Of a stretch of DNA of 64,000 bases, positions 24,386 through 32,901 are shown piece after piece. The notes below the pieces were generated by a model. That model searched no databases. It was not told the DNA's origin and saw only the letters and a program-made list of their open reading frames with translations. The position numbers and the translations under genes were made by a program. The DNA is from Hasllibacter sp963833115. Its GTDB lineage: Bacteria > Pseudomonadota > Alphaproteobacteria > Rhodobacterales > Rhodobacteraceae. The stretch lies in assembly GCA_963833115.1 (NCBI GenBank), contig CAWHWS010000002.1, positions 1,302,001 through 1,366,000 on the forward strand, in the 5' to 3' direction. Position 1 is the stretch's first letter, and each line of letters starts with the position of its first letter.

Positions 24386-25294
24386 CTATTCGGCGGCGAC
24401 CCGGCGGGCTTCGAGCATGCGGATCACCCGGGCCGAGTTGGCATAGGGCATGTGCGCCTGCTGCTCGGTCAGGGCCCGGTCCTGGGCATCGGGCTCGCGC
24501 AGCTTGCGGTAGCCCTCCCCGGTCTGCGCCACGAGGCCCATCATCTCGAACGCGTGGAGCCAGTGGCCCATCGTATGCTGGCCCCAGCGCGCGCGGAACA
24601 CCTCGGTGTTGCGCAGGATCGCGTCGAGATGGTGCACGGGCGGCATGTGATGCGGGTGATGCTGATGATAGGCGCGCGCGCCCTTCATCCAGCCGATGGG
24701 GATGCCCGCCGCGTCGAGGACACGGCCGTAATCGGTGTCCTCGCCGCCATAGCCGGCATACGCCTCGCAAAAGCCGCCCGAGCGCGCCCAGGTCGCCGCC
24801 GACATCGCGAAGTTGAGCGACCAGAAGCAGCGGTAGTCGTTGCACGGCCGGACGCCGCCCGGCGGCGGTCCCTGGCGGTCGGAATGGCGCTCGGCCACCG
24901 CGGCGAAGCCCTCGAACGACCAGGGGCCGGACGCGGCGCCGGCGGGCAGGTACATCACCTCCCCCATCAGGACCCCGTCCCACGCCGCGAGGGCCGCCTC
25001 GGTCTGCGCGACGAAGGGCTCGTCGGGGATGCAGTCCACGTCGAGGAACGCCAGGAGATCCCCGCGCGCCGACCCGGCGACCGCGTTGCGCGCCGCCGCC
25101 AGCGGGATCGGATCGCCGGGCACGAGCACCTGCCGGATCGGGAAGGGCGCATCCGGCAGGCCGTCATAGGGCGCGTCCCCCATCACCCCGACCACCAGCT
25201 CGTCCGGCAGGCGCGACTGCATCGCCGCGCCGCGCACCAGGTTGGCCAGATGCGCCGCCCGGCCGCGGGCGATCGTCAGGAGCGAGAGGGTCAT
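24386..25294 (-). CDS. Family 2 glycosyltransferase with galactosyltransferase-type C-terminus
   Basis: A 302-residue GT-A enzyme. MTLSLLTIARGRAAHLANLVRG opens it, FLDVDCIPDEPFV near residue 88 carries the D-x-D metal site, and GGFCEAYAGYGGEDTDYGRVL near residue 185 is the ED-rich acceptor motif of GT7-like C-terminal domains. An ATG at 25324 (MTHTHTEDPP...) overlaps the previous stop. The ATG at 25294 has GGAGGA eight bases upstream and gives the standard N-terminus, so I use it. It is the third gene of the SPS-like operon. Confidence 0.83.
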   Translation of the reverse strand: MTLSLLTIARGRAAHLANLVRGAAMQSRLPDELVVGVMGDAPYDGLPDAPFPIRQVLVPGDPIPLAAARNAVAGSARGDLLAFLDVDCIPDEPFVAQTEAALAAWDGVLMGEVMYLPAGAASGPWSFEGFAAVAERHSDRQGPPPGGVRPCNDYRCFWSLNFAMSAATWARSGGFCEAYAGYGGEDTDYGRVLDAAGIPIGWMKGARAYHQHHPHHMPPVHHLDAILRNTEVFRARWGQHTMGHWLHAFEMMGLVAQTGEGYRKLREPDAQDRALTEQQAHMPYANSARVIRMLEARRVAAE

Positions 25295-25320
25295 CGGCGG
25301 GTCCTCCGTGTGCGTGTGCG

Positions 25321-26442
25321 TCATTGGGCGGCCATGGCGAGCGGCGCGGGGCGCCAGAGATGCGCCGCCAGCGCCGTGAGCCAGCCCGCGGCGCGCTCGG
25401 CCGCGCGGGGATCGACGAGGGCGCGCTGCACCTGTGGGTCGATGGCGCGGGCGGCCGCCACGGCGGCGCGCCATCCCTGCGGCGTGCCCGGCCAGGTCGT
25501 GCGCACATGCGCGGCGCCGGCGCGGCGCAGGGCCTCGGCCTTGTCGAGCTGCTCCTCGAAATAGCGCCATTCGGGGACGGCGATCCACGGGCGCCCGGCG
25601 GCGAGGACCTGATGGCAGGTCGTGTTCCCGGTCGAGGAGATCACGAGGTCCGCCGCCGCGATCCAGGTCTCCGGCGCGTCGACCCAGCCGTCGTGGCGCA
25701 GGTTGCCCGGCTCGGTCTCGTGCCCCTCGCGCCCGATCCGGCCGATCGTCCGGATCGTCCAGCCCGGCAGGGCGCGGGCGGCCATGGCGAGCGGGGCGAG
25801 GGGCGTGCCCGACCCGCCGCCACCCGAGACGACGACCGCCAGGGGCCCGTCCCCGGCGCCGAGGATCCGCCGTGCGGCGGCCCGGTCCGGGTCGCGCGCG
25901 GTGTCCACCCCGAGGCCCCCGGCGTGATGCGTCATCGCGCGCATCCAGGCCGGGCGACCGGGCTGCTCCAGGGCCTCGGCATAGGGCGCGAGGAGCCCCT
26001 CGCATCCCTCGTAGGCGCGCATGTGGCCGTCGTCGGAGCGATCGCCGTGCTGGAGCACCTTGACCACCGGCACCGAGCAAATCCGGGCGAGCTGCGCGAT
26101 CTCGGCCGAGACGTCGACGATCATCAGCTCGGGATCGGCGTCGTCGAACCAGGCGGTGAGGGCGGCGGTGGCGGCGCGGATCTGGCGCCAGCCGAGGGGG
26201 GCGCAATGCATGTTCGCCGGCGTGCGCGCGGCCGCGAGGGCGGGTGGCTCCGGCGCGTCCGCCGGTTCGTAGAGGGACGGGATGCGCACGACCCGAACGC
26301 CCCGGCGCAGGGGCGGGAAGATGTCGTCCCGTGCGCAGAAGACCGTGACCGGGCGCTCGGCCGGCAGGGCGTTGGCGATCGCGGCGCAGCGGGTCGCGTG
26401 GCCCCGCCCCTGGTGGTGGACGAAATAGCCGAACGGCCTCAC
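25321..26442 (-). CDS. GT-B glycosyltransferase (MurG/GT28-like)
   Basis: A 373-residue protein that starts with a GTG overlapping the stop of the upstream gene (GTGA). The N-terminus VRPFGYFVHHQGRGHATRCAAIA is the glycine/histidine-rich opening of MurG-like or teichoic-acid-type transferases. The C-terminal half has VVVSGGGGSGTPLA, ADLVISSTGNTTCHQVLAAGRPWIAVPEWRYFEEQLDKAEAL, typical of a GT28 nucleotide-sugar site. It is the second gene of the three-gene operon. The acceptor is unknown. Confidence 0.8.
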   Translation of the reverse strand: MRPFGYFVHHQGRGHATRCAAIANALPAERPVTVFCARDDIFPPLRRGVRVVRIPSLYEPADAPEPPALAAARTPANMHCAPLGWRQIRAATAALTAWFDDADPELMIVDVSAEIAQLARICSVPVVKVLQHGDRSDDGHMRAYEGCEGLLAPYAEALEQPGRPAWMRAMTHHAGGLGVDTARDPDRAAARRILGAGDGPLAVVVSGGGGSGTPLAPLAMAARALPGWTIRTIGRIGREGHETEPGNLRHDGWVDAPETWIAAADLVISSTGNTTCHQVLAAGRPWIAVPEWRYFEEQLDKAEALRRAGAAHVRTTWPGTPQGWRAAVAAARAIDPQVQRALVDPRAAERAAGWLTALAAHLWRPAPLAMAAQ

Positions 26443-28472
26443 GCCGCGGCCTTCGATCGCGGCGCGCGGGATGCTTCGGCGGCGGCGACGCCCTCGAGCA
26501 CGCCGTCCGCATGGCGCGCCGCCGCGCGCAGGAGACCCGGCCGCGCGCGCAGGCCCGCGAGCTCGGCGGAGGCGTTGGCGACGGCGACGGCGCGGGGCGC
26601 GGCGTCCAGCATGTCCGCGTCGTTGCCGGAGTCCCCGGCTGCCAGGACGGCGTGCGCGGGCACGCCCAGCAGGGCGGCGATCCGGCGCATCGCCGCGGCC
26701 TTGCCGGCAGACGCCGGCAGCACGTCGATCAGGTGGCCATGCGAGTGGATCACCCGCGCCCGGAGCGTCGCGGCCCCGAGCGCCGCGCGCGCCGCCTCCG
26801 CGGCCTCGGCGGTGCCGACATAGCTCAGCTTGAAGCGCCGCTGCTCGACCGGCTCCTGCGGCGCGAGCCCCGGCACTCGGGCCAGCCGCCGCGCGACGGC
26901 GCCCCGGTCCCAGTCGCGCGCGATGCGCCGGGCGAACGCCGCGTCGAGCCGCGGGCCGCCTGGGCCGGTCAGGTAGATCTCCGTCCCGACGGAGGCCGCG
27001 ATCGCCTCGGGTTCGGGCAGGTCCCAGCGCGCCGCGACGAAGCGCGCCTCGGACAGGGAGCGCCCCGTGGCATAGGCGAGGCGCCAGTGGGGCGCGCGCC
27101 GGCGCCATTCCCGCAGGCGCGCGGCGCCGTCCGCGCAGCCGGTCAGGGTGCCGTCGATGTCGCTGACGAGCAGGTGCTCGGCCGGCGCCGCGGGAGCGCC
27201 AGGCGTCAACGCGGCGACGACGCGGGCGTGATGGCGGGCGTACCGCGCCCATGTCCAGCGCGGGAGGTGCGTCCGCGCCGCCGCGGCCGCCGCGTCCCAG
27301 GCCTCGCGGTTCTCCAGGAGGGTCGCCAGCGCCGCGCCGAAGGCCGCGCCGTCCGCCGGATCGGCCACCACGCCGTGCCCGATGAGATCCAGGATGTCGC
27401 GCGGCCCGCCATTCGCGGTCGCGACCACCGGCAGGCCGGCCGCGGCCGCCTCCAGCACGGTGAGGCCGAAAGGCTCCGTCAAGGCCGGGTTCGCGAACAC
27501 GCCGCGCCCGTCCGCCGCCAGCGCGTACATCCCGGCGACGTGCCCCGGCGCGTGCCGCTTGGGCAGGGCGACCCGGCCCCAGAGGTCGTGCCGGTCGATC
27601 GCGGCCAGGAGGGCGCGATGCACCCGGGCGGGTTCGTCCTCGGCCGGGGGCGCGTCCACGCCGGCCCGCAGGCCGGCCAGGATCACGAGGTTCGCACGCT
27701 CCGCCAGCCCCGGCGTGCGCGCGAAGATCTCCACCAGGGCGGGCAGGTTCTTCTTCTCGACCGGCCGGGCGATGGCGAGGACCATCGGCCGATCGGGGTC
27801 GCGCAGGAATGGCGCCAGCAGCGCCGCCGCGCCCGCCCGGTCCGGGTCGTCCGGCACCGCCGTGCCCGGCATGACGCGGTGGATGCGGGCCGGATCGGCG
27901 GAGGGGTAGAGCGCGAGCTGCCGTTCGGCCTCGTCGCGCGAGGAGGCGACGACGGCGGCGGCGCCGGCGATGGCGGCATCCTCCCGGGCGATGCGCCGTT
28001 CGAGCGCCGGGCCCGCGCCGCCGGCCGCGCGCTTGTCGATGCCGAGCGAATGGGCGGTGTAGAGCATCGGCACGCCGAGCGCCTCGGCCACCGGGCGCAC
28101 GGCCTCGGCGGCGTCGGCGAAATGGGCGTGGATCGCGGCCGGCCGCGGCCCGGAGGCGAGGTGCCGCCGCAGGGCCACCGAGAACGCCGGGATCAGCCGG
28201 GCGAGCGCATCCTTGCTCCGATAGCGTGGATCGCCGTCATCCAGGCGCACGATGTCCAGGCCGGGCGCCACCACCTCGCGCGCCGCGTCGTAGGGCGCTC
28301 CGTGATCGTCGTAGCGCCGGGTGACCACCTCCACGCAGACGCCCGGCATCGCCGCCTGGGCCATGGCGGCGCCCAGGACATAGGCGATATGCCCGCCGGT
28401 ATCCTCGGTCGCACCGTAGGCGACGGGCGGCGCCTTGATGAGCCCGCCGAGGGCGACGTGCACGATCCTCAT
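26439..28472 (-). CDS. Sucrose-phosphate-synthase-like glycosyltransferase fused to HAD-IIB sugar phosphatase
   Basis: A 677-residue, two-domain enzyme. Residues 1-430 are a GT4 synthase of the sucrose-phosphate synthase type: TGGHIAYVLGAAMAQ, LYTAHSLGIDKR, IARPVEKKNLPALVEIF and NPALTEPFGLTVLEAAAAGLPVVATANGGP (read in parts). Residues 435-677 are a HAD phosphatase with DIDGTLTG (motif I) and AAGDSGNDADML (motif IV). The protein could make and dephosphorylate sucrose or a similar disaccharide phosphate such as mannosylfructose. It is first in an operon with two other glycosyltransferases, so the product may be further extended. Confidence 0.87.
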   Translation of the reverse strand: MRIVHVALGGLIKAPPVAYGATEDTGGHIAYVLGAAMAQAAMPGVCVEVVTRRYDDHGAPYDAAREVVAPGLDIVRLDDGDPRYRSKDALARLIPAFSVALRRHLASGPRPAAIHAHFADAAEAVRPVAEALGVPMLYTAHSLGIDKRAAGGAGPALERRIAREDAAIAGAAAVVASSRDEAERQLALYPSADPARIHRVMPGTAVPDDPDRAGAAALLAPFLRDPDRPMVLAIARPVEKKNLPALVEIFARTPGLAERANLVILAGLRAGVDAPPAEDEPARVHRALLAAIDRHDLWGRVALPKRHAPGHVAGMYALAADGRGVFANPALTEPFGLTVLEAAAAGLPVVATANGGPRDILDLIGHGVVADPADGAAFGAALATLLENREAWDAAAAAARTHLPRWTWARYARHHARVVAALTPGAPAAPAEHLLVSDIDGTLTGCADGAARLREWRRRAPHWRLAYATGRSLSEARFVAARWDLPEPEAIAASVGTEIYLTGPGGPRLDAAFARRIARDWDRGAVARRLARVPGLAPQEPVEQRRFKLSYVGTAEAAEAARAALGAATLRARVIHSHGHLIDVLPASAGKAAAMRRIAALLGVPAHAVLAAGDSGNDADMLDAAPRAVAVANASAELAGLRARPGLLRAAARHADGVLEGVAAAEASRAPRSKAAA

Positions 28473-28594
28473 GAGCGACCCCCCGTAAAATTAACGCGAT
28501 GCGAGACGGCAATCTGGCAGGGGGAGAGTCGGTTCCCCCGAATCGCGCCGATGCAAACTTTATTAATCCCGTTTAAGTCGGGCGCGGTATCCTG

Positions 28595-28616
28595 GGGGAT
28601 AGTTGCGCGTATCCCC
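28595..28616. promoter_or_regulatory. Inverted repeat GGGGATA/TATCCCC upstream of the sulfotransferase
   Basis: Perfect 7-base arms (28595-28601 and 28610-28616) around an 8-base spacer lie 14 bases before the sulfotransferase ATG. They sit within a comparatively AT-rich divergent promoter region that also holds a GGGGGA/TCCCCC hairpin at 28520-28539. It may be an operator or an mRNA hairpin near the ribosome-binding site. Confidence 0.4.
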
Positions 28617-28630
28617 ACCCGGAGGCCCCG

Positions 28631-29395
28631 ATGTCGCACGAACACCCGGTCCGATACGTCTTCGTCGGGGGGCTGCACCGGTCGGGCACGACGCTGCTCG
28701 CCGATTGCCTCGAGGCGCATCCGCAGGTGCGCGGACTGCCGGCCGCGGTCGCCCCGGAGGGCGAGGGCGCGTTCCTCCAGGGGGCGATCCCGCACGACGC
28801 CGCGGCGGGCGTGCCCGGGCGCTGGGCGGCGGAGGCGGGCGCGCGCCTGTTCGAGGGCGGGCGGTTCGACACCCTCGAGGTCCGCGACAGGCTCCGCGCG
28901 GACTGGGACGCGTGGTATCCGCCGGGCGGGATCTGGAGGGTGGAGAAGTCTCCGGTCAACCTGCTGCGGGCGCGGCTCTACCAGCAGCTGTTCCCGGCCT
29001 GCCAGTTCGTCTTCGTGCTGCGCGATCCGCTCGCGGTGTCGCGCGCGACGGCGAAGTGGTCGGACGCCGGCGAGGCCGCGCTGATGGCGCATTGGGAGAC
29101 GGCGTACGCCGCGCTGCTCGAGGACCTGCCGCACCTGCACAACTGGCTCGTCGTGCGCTTCGAGGACCTGTGCGCCGATCCCGCGGCGGAACTGTCGCGC
29201 GCCTTCGCCTTCCTGCGCCTGGACCCCGTCCCGCCGCCGCGGCCGATCGAGGACGGGCTGAACGCCGCCTATCTGGACGCTTCGCCGCCGGCGGCGCCCT
29301 ACGGGCACGCGGCGGCGGCCTTCGGCTATCCATCGGGCGTCAACCGCCATCGCGGCGCCCACTGGTTCCGCGACGTGCGCGAGGCCATCGCCTGA
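28631..29395 (+). CDS. PAPS-dependent sulfotransferase
   Basis: A 254-residue protein with the two signatures of the sulfotransferase fold. The 5'-phosphosulfate loop is GGLHRSGTTLLADCL (about 13-27). The 3'-phosphate site is FVFVLRDPLAVSRATAKWSDAGE (read in parts, about 130-150). The rest (WYPPGGIWRVEKSPVNLLRARLY) is like bacterial Sulfotransfer_1/3 proteins. It should transfer sulfate from PAPS to a carbohydrate or lipid. It is divergent from the glycosyltransferase operon, which suggests a sulfated glycoside; this is inference. Confidence 0.85.
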   Translation: MSHEHPVRYVFVGGLHRSGTTLLADCLEAHPQVRGLPAAVAPEGEGAFLQGAIPHDAAAGVPGRWAAEAGARLFEGGRFDTLEVRDRLRADWDAWYPPGGIWRVEKSPVNLLRARLYQQLFPACQFVFVLRDPLAVSRATAKWSDAGEAALMAHWETAYAALLEDLPHLHNWLVVRFEDLCADPAAELSRAFAFLRLDPVPPPRPIEDGLNAAYLDASPPAAPYGHAAAAFGYPSGVNRHRGAHWFRDVREAIA

Positions 29396-29398
29396 GGG

Positions 29399-30865
29399 TC
29401 AGGCGTGGATCATCTCCCAGGCGCGCTTGAGGTCGGCCTCGAACGCGGCCTCCTCGCGGGCGCGGCTCTCGGGGTCCGGCAGGCGCAGCAGGAAGCTGGG
29501 GTGGACGGTGATGTAGACCGGCTCGCCGGCGCCGCCGATGGCGGCCTCGACCGCGCCGCGGCGCTTGAGGACGCCCTTCTTGTCGCCGGTGAGGGCGTGC
29601 ACGGCGCTGCCGCCCATGGCGAGGATCATCTTCGGCGCGACGAGCTCGCGCTCCTGGTCGAGCCACCAGCGGCAGTGGTTGATCTCCGAGATGGCGGGGG
29701 ACTTGTGGATGCGGCGCTTGCCCCGGGCCTCGTACTTGAAGTGCTTGACGGCGTTGGTCACGTAGACGCGGGAGCGGTCGAGGCCGGCGCGCTCGGCGAT
29801 CTCGTCGAAGAGCTGGCCGGCCGGGCCGACGAAGGGGCGCCCAGCCAGGTCCTCGCGGTCGCCGGGCTGCTCGCCCACGACCATCAGGTCGGCGTCGGGC
29901 GGGCCCTCGCCGAAGACGAGCTGCGTGGCGTCCGCGTAGAGCGGGCAGCGCGTGCATCCCTCCGCGTCGGCCCTCAGGGCGGCGAGCGAGTTGTGGCCGA
30001 AGAGGCCGGGTCCGTCGTCCATGCGTCGTTCCTCCAGTTGGGCGGTGATGGCGGCGGCGCGCGCCGGGGGCAGGCTGGGCTCGGCCTCGCGCATCGCGGC
30101 GACGCGCGCCTCGGCGCCGGCGATGAGGGCCGGGATCTGCCGGGTCTCGGGCATGTTGCGCCAGTACTTGAGCGGCATCTCGGAGCGCATCGCGCCGATT
30201 TTGACCCGCGCGGGGTTGAAGATGCTCGCAAAGTAGGTGTTCCAGAGCGCTTGCGTTCCGTCCTCCGGCGGCGCCTCCGGCGGCGTCTCCTCCGTGAAGC
30301 GCAGTGCGCCGTCCTCGTAGACCGCGGTCAGGTCGGGGGTGGCGATGGTCCAGTCCATGTCGGTGAACCGCTCGGCGAAATGGGTGGCGCCGATCTCGAC
30401 GATGGGGTGGTCGGGCTCGAACCAGGCGCCGAACGCGCGGCGGGCGCCGGGGGGCGGCGGGGCGCCGTCCTCGGGCAGGATCTCCCGGAAGCGGACGAAG
30501 GCGTGCATCTTGTGGCGGTCGCGGCGGACGTGCTTCTCCATCCGGTGGAGGCGCTCCATCAGGGGATCGGTGCGGACCTCCATCAGGCCGCGCTCATCCT
30601 GCAGGCGGTCCAGGAGGGCGTGGAGCAGGGCGAAGCGCTCGGGATCCGAGTGGTGCGCGACGAGGCGGGCGAAGGCGGGGAAGGCACGGGGCACGCGGAG
30701 CTCGCGCAGGGCCGGGGCGTCCCGGGCGGGCCCGGCGAGCAGGTCGGGCGGCGCGTCGCCGCGGGACCAGGTGACGTCCCCGGGGGGGATGCGGGCGGCG
30801 GCGAGGCGGCGGGCCTCGCCCCGCCAGGCGTCCCAGGTGCCGATGCGGGGGAGCGTCACGTGCAT
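29399..30865 (-). CDS. UdgX-type uracil-DNA-binding protein fused to a TIGR03915 N-terminal domain
   Basis: A 488-residue fusion. The first 265 residues match the probable DNA-metabolism protein domain that travels with a radical SAM partner (VPRAFPAFARLVAHHSD, EKHVRRDRHKMHAFVRFRE, FEPDHPIVEIGATHFAERF). The C-terminal 190 residues are a uracil-DNA glycosylase fold: GCTRCPLY iron-sulfur-type cysteines, VGEQPGDREDLAGRPFVGPAG, the KRRIH loop (His at about 387) and HPSFLLRL. In UdgX the loop histidine forms a covalent bond with the abasic site. The radical SAM gene lies just upstream on the same strand. Confidence 0.9.
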   Translation of the reverse strand: MHVTLPRIGTWDAWRGEARRLAAARIPPGDVTWSRGDAPPDLLAGPARDAPALRELRVPRAFPAFARLVAHHSDPERFALLHALLDRLQDERGLMEVRTDPLMERLHRMEKHVRRDRHKMHAFVRFREILPEDGAPPPPGARRAFGAWFEPDHPIVEIGATHFAERFTDMDWTIATPDLTAVYEDGALRFTEETPPEAPPEDGTQALWNTYFASIFNPARVKIGAMRSEMPLKYWRNMPETRQIPALIAGAEARVAAMREAEPSLPPARAAAITAQLEERRMDDGPGLFGHNSLAALRADAEGCTRCPLYADATQLVFGEGPPDADLMVVGEQPGDREDLAGRPFVGPAGQLFDEIAERAGLDRSRVYVTNAVKHFKYEARGKRRIHKSPAISEINHCRWWLDQERELVAPKMILAMGGSAVHALTGDKKGVLKRRGAVEAAIGGAGEPVYITVHPSFLLRLPDPESRAREEAAFEADLKRAWEMIHA

Positions 30866-31020
30866 GGGGAGCCAAGCGCGCGGGACGGGGGCGCGGTTCC
30901 CGGGGAGGGGAGGGGCGGCGGGCTCGTGCCCCGCGAGGGGGCGATGGGGGGCGCCGGGTCCGGGTCCCCGTCGGGGCCCGTTCGTCCCCGCCCGGCCGGG
31001 CCGTCCGCGGGGCGGGGCGC

Positions 31021-31125
31021 GGCCAGCGCCGGCGGCCCCGCCGATGTCGCGCGGCGACGAGGCCTGGCCCAACCGGCGGAGGCGCCGCCAGGCGCCGAGG
31101 GCGGGCGGGAGCCTCCCCCTCGCGC
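31021..31125 (-). repeat. GC-rich dispersed repeat, copy 3 (reverse orientation)
   Basis: Read on the minus strand this shows GGGAGGCTCCCGCCCGCCCTC, GGCGCCTGGCGGCGCCT and GGTTGGGCCAGGCCTCG (given in pieces). It matches the block order of 38875-38985. It fills most of the gap between the radical SAM gene and the udgX-type gene. Confidence 0.7.
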
Positions 31126-31131
31126 CGCCGT

Positions 31132-32364
31132 TCAGATCAGGGCGAGCTGCTCGGGCGGGGGCGCGAAGCGGGCGCGGAGATCGGCGCCGTCGGTCAGGGC
31201 GCGGGGATGCCAGTCGCCCGTCTCGACGAAGGGCGCGGCCTTCTTCGTCAGCGCGCCGACCTTGCGCAGGTCGTCCCAGCGGATCGCCTTGTGCCGGCGC
31301 AGCGTCAGGAGGCGCGCGACCGTCTTCGTCCCGAAGCCCGGCACGCGCAGCAGCACCTCCCGGGTCGCGCGGTTGACGTCGACCGGGAACAGGCCGCGGT
31401 GCCGCAGGGCCCAGGCGAGCTTGGGGTCGATGTCCAGATCCAGCATGCCGCCCCCGTCGGAGCCCGTGATCTCGTCCGCGCGGAACTCGTAGAACCGCAT
31501 CAGCCAGTCGGCCTGGTAGAGCCGGTGCTCGCGCTCCAGCGGCGGCGCGATCAGGGGCAGGGCGGCGGCGCTGTCGGGGATGGGGGAGAACCCGGAATAG
31601 TAGACGCGCTTGAGCCCGTAGGACGCGTAGAGCCGCGAGGAGGACGCCAGGATCGCGCGGTCGTCCGCCCCGTCCGCGCCGACGATCATCTGGGTGGACT
31701 GGCCGGCGGGCGCGAAGCGCGCCGGGCGCTTGCCGGTATGGGACCGCTCCCGGCTCTCCTCTCGCCGCAGTCGCACGCCGCCCATCGCCCGGCGGATGGA
31801 GGCCGGGTCCTTCTCGGGGGCATAGGCCTTCACGCCCGCGTCGGTCGGCAGCTCGACGTTGATCGACAGGCGGTCGGCGTGGAGCCCCGCCTCCTCGATC
31901 AGCTCGGGGGCCGCGTCGGGGATCGTCTTGAGGTGGATGTAACCCTTGAAGCCGTGGACCGTGCGCAGCTCGCGCGCGATGCGGACCATGTCGCGCATGG
32001 TGTCGTCGGGGGACTTCACGATGCCGGAGGAGAGGAACAGCCCCTCGATGTAGTTGCGGCGGTAGAACTCCAGCGTAAGGGTGACGACCTCCTCGGGCGT
32101 GAAGCGCGCGCGCTCGACGTTCGAGGAGACGCGGTTGATGCAGTAGCTGCAGTCGTAGATGCAGAAGTTCGTCATCAGGATCTTCAGCAGCGAGATGCAC
32201 CGCCCGTCCGGCGCGTAGGCGTGGCAGATGCCGTGCCCGGAGGTCGAGCCGATCCCGCCGGCCGTCGAGTCGCGCTTGTCGGTGGCCGAGGACGCGCAGG
32301 AGGCGTCGTACTTGGCCGCGTCCGAGAGGATCGCGAGCTTGTCCTGGAGGGTGCGCGGCGCCAT
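31132..32364 (-). CDS. Putative DNA modification/repair radical SAM protein (SplB-like)
   Basis: A 410-residue protein. MAPRTLQDKLAILSDAAKYDASC opens it. The radical SAM cysteines are C68-x3-C72-x2-C75 (NFCIYDCSYC), followed by SSNVERARFTPEEV and FLSSGIVKSPDDTM. Near the C-terminus VNRATREVLLRVPGFGTKTVARLL is a helix-hairpin-helix DNA-binding unit. This is the conserved partner of the UDG-fused protein downstream (family TIGR03916). It is related to spore photoproduct lyase. A start at 32373 (MERMAPR) is possible; 32364 has GGA nearby. The reaction is not established. Confidence 0.88.
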   Translation of the reverse strand: MAPRTLQDKLAILSDAAKYDASCASSATDKRDSTAGGIGSTSGHGICHAYAPDGRCISLLKILMTNFCIYDCSYCINRVSSNVERARFTPEEVVTLTLEFYRRNYIEGLFLSSGIVKSPDDTMRDMVRIARELRTVHGFKGYIHLKTIPDAAPELIEEAGLHADRLSINVELPTDAGVKAYAPEKDPASIRRAMGGVRLRREESRERSHTGKRPARFAPAGQSTQMIVGADGADDRAILASSSRLYASYGLKRVYYSGFSPIPDSAAALPLIAPPLEREHRLYQADWLMRFYEFRADEITGSDGGGMLDLDIDPKLAWALRHRGLFPVDVNRATREVLLRVPGFGTKTVARLLTLRRHKAIRWDDLRKVGALTKKAAPFVETGDWHPRALTDGADLRARFAPPPEQLALI

Positions 32365-32466
32365 CCGTTCCATATACGTTCGCCGATCGGGCCGGGCAAC
32401 GTGAACCCCGGGGAACGCGGCGTCCGGGCGGCGCGTTCGGACATTCGAACGAGGGCGGAGAACGAC

Positions 32467-32901
32467 ATGGCGCGCAAGTCGACGAAACGAGTCCGTGCGG
32501 CCGGGAGCCCGAAGGTCGATACCGGGCATCCCCGCGCGGCCGACCTCGCGCGCCTCGACGACCTCGCCGATCTCATGGACAGCCGGTTCCGCGTTCCGAT
32601 CGTCGGGTGGCGTTTCGGGCTCGACGGGCTCCTCGGCCTCATCCCCGGGATCGGAGACGTCGCGACGCTGGGCCCGTCGGCCTACCTCGTCTGGCAGGCA
32701 CGGAAGATGGGCGCGTCCAACGGCACGATCGGCCGCATGGCGACGAACACGGCGATCGACTTCGTCGTCGGCGGCATCCCCGTGATCGGCGACGTGTTCG
32801 ACGTCGCCTTCAAGGCGAACCGAAGGAACATAGAGCTTCTGCGTGCCGAGATCGAAGGCGCGGGTGCCGCCGAGCGTCCCCTTCGCGGCCCTCGCCGCTA
32901 A
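32467..32901 (+). CDS. DUF4112 membrane protein
   Basis: A 144-residue protein. After a basic N-terminus it has RLDDLADLMDSRFRVPIVGWRFGLDGLLGLIPGIGDVATLGPSAYLVWQARKMG and then FVVGGIPVIGDVFDVAFKANRRN. The two hydrophobic G-x-P-G-I-G-D / G-x-P-V-I-G-D repeats are diagnostic of DUF4112. It probably spans or inserts in the inner membrane; function unknown. GGCGGAGAACGAC precedes the ATG. It is divergent from the radical SAM gene. Confidence 0.9.
   Translation: MARKSTKRVRAAGSPKVDTGHPRAADLARLDDLADLMDSRFRVPIVGWRFGLDGLLGLIPGIGDVATLGPSAYLVWQARKMGASNGTIGRMATNTAIDFVVGGIPVIGDVFDVAFKANRRNIELLRAEIEGAGAAERPLRGPRR

Noticed and set aside
24386..26512. Single 708-residue protein covering two glycosyltransferases
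   Set aside because: The upstream part is a shadow of the MurG-like transferase gene in another frame; a strong ribosome-binding site marks the true start at 25294.
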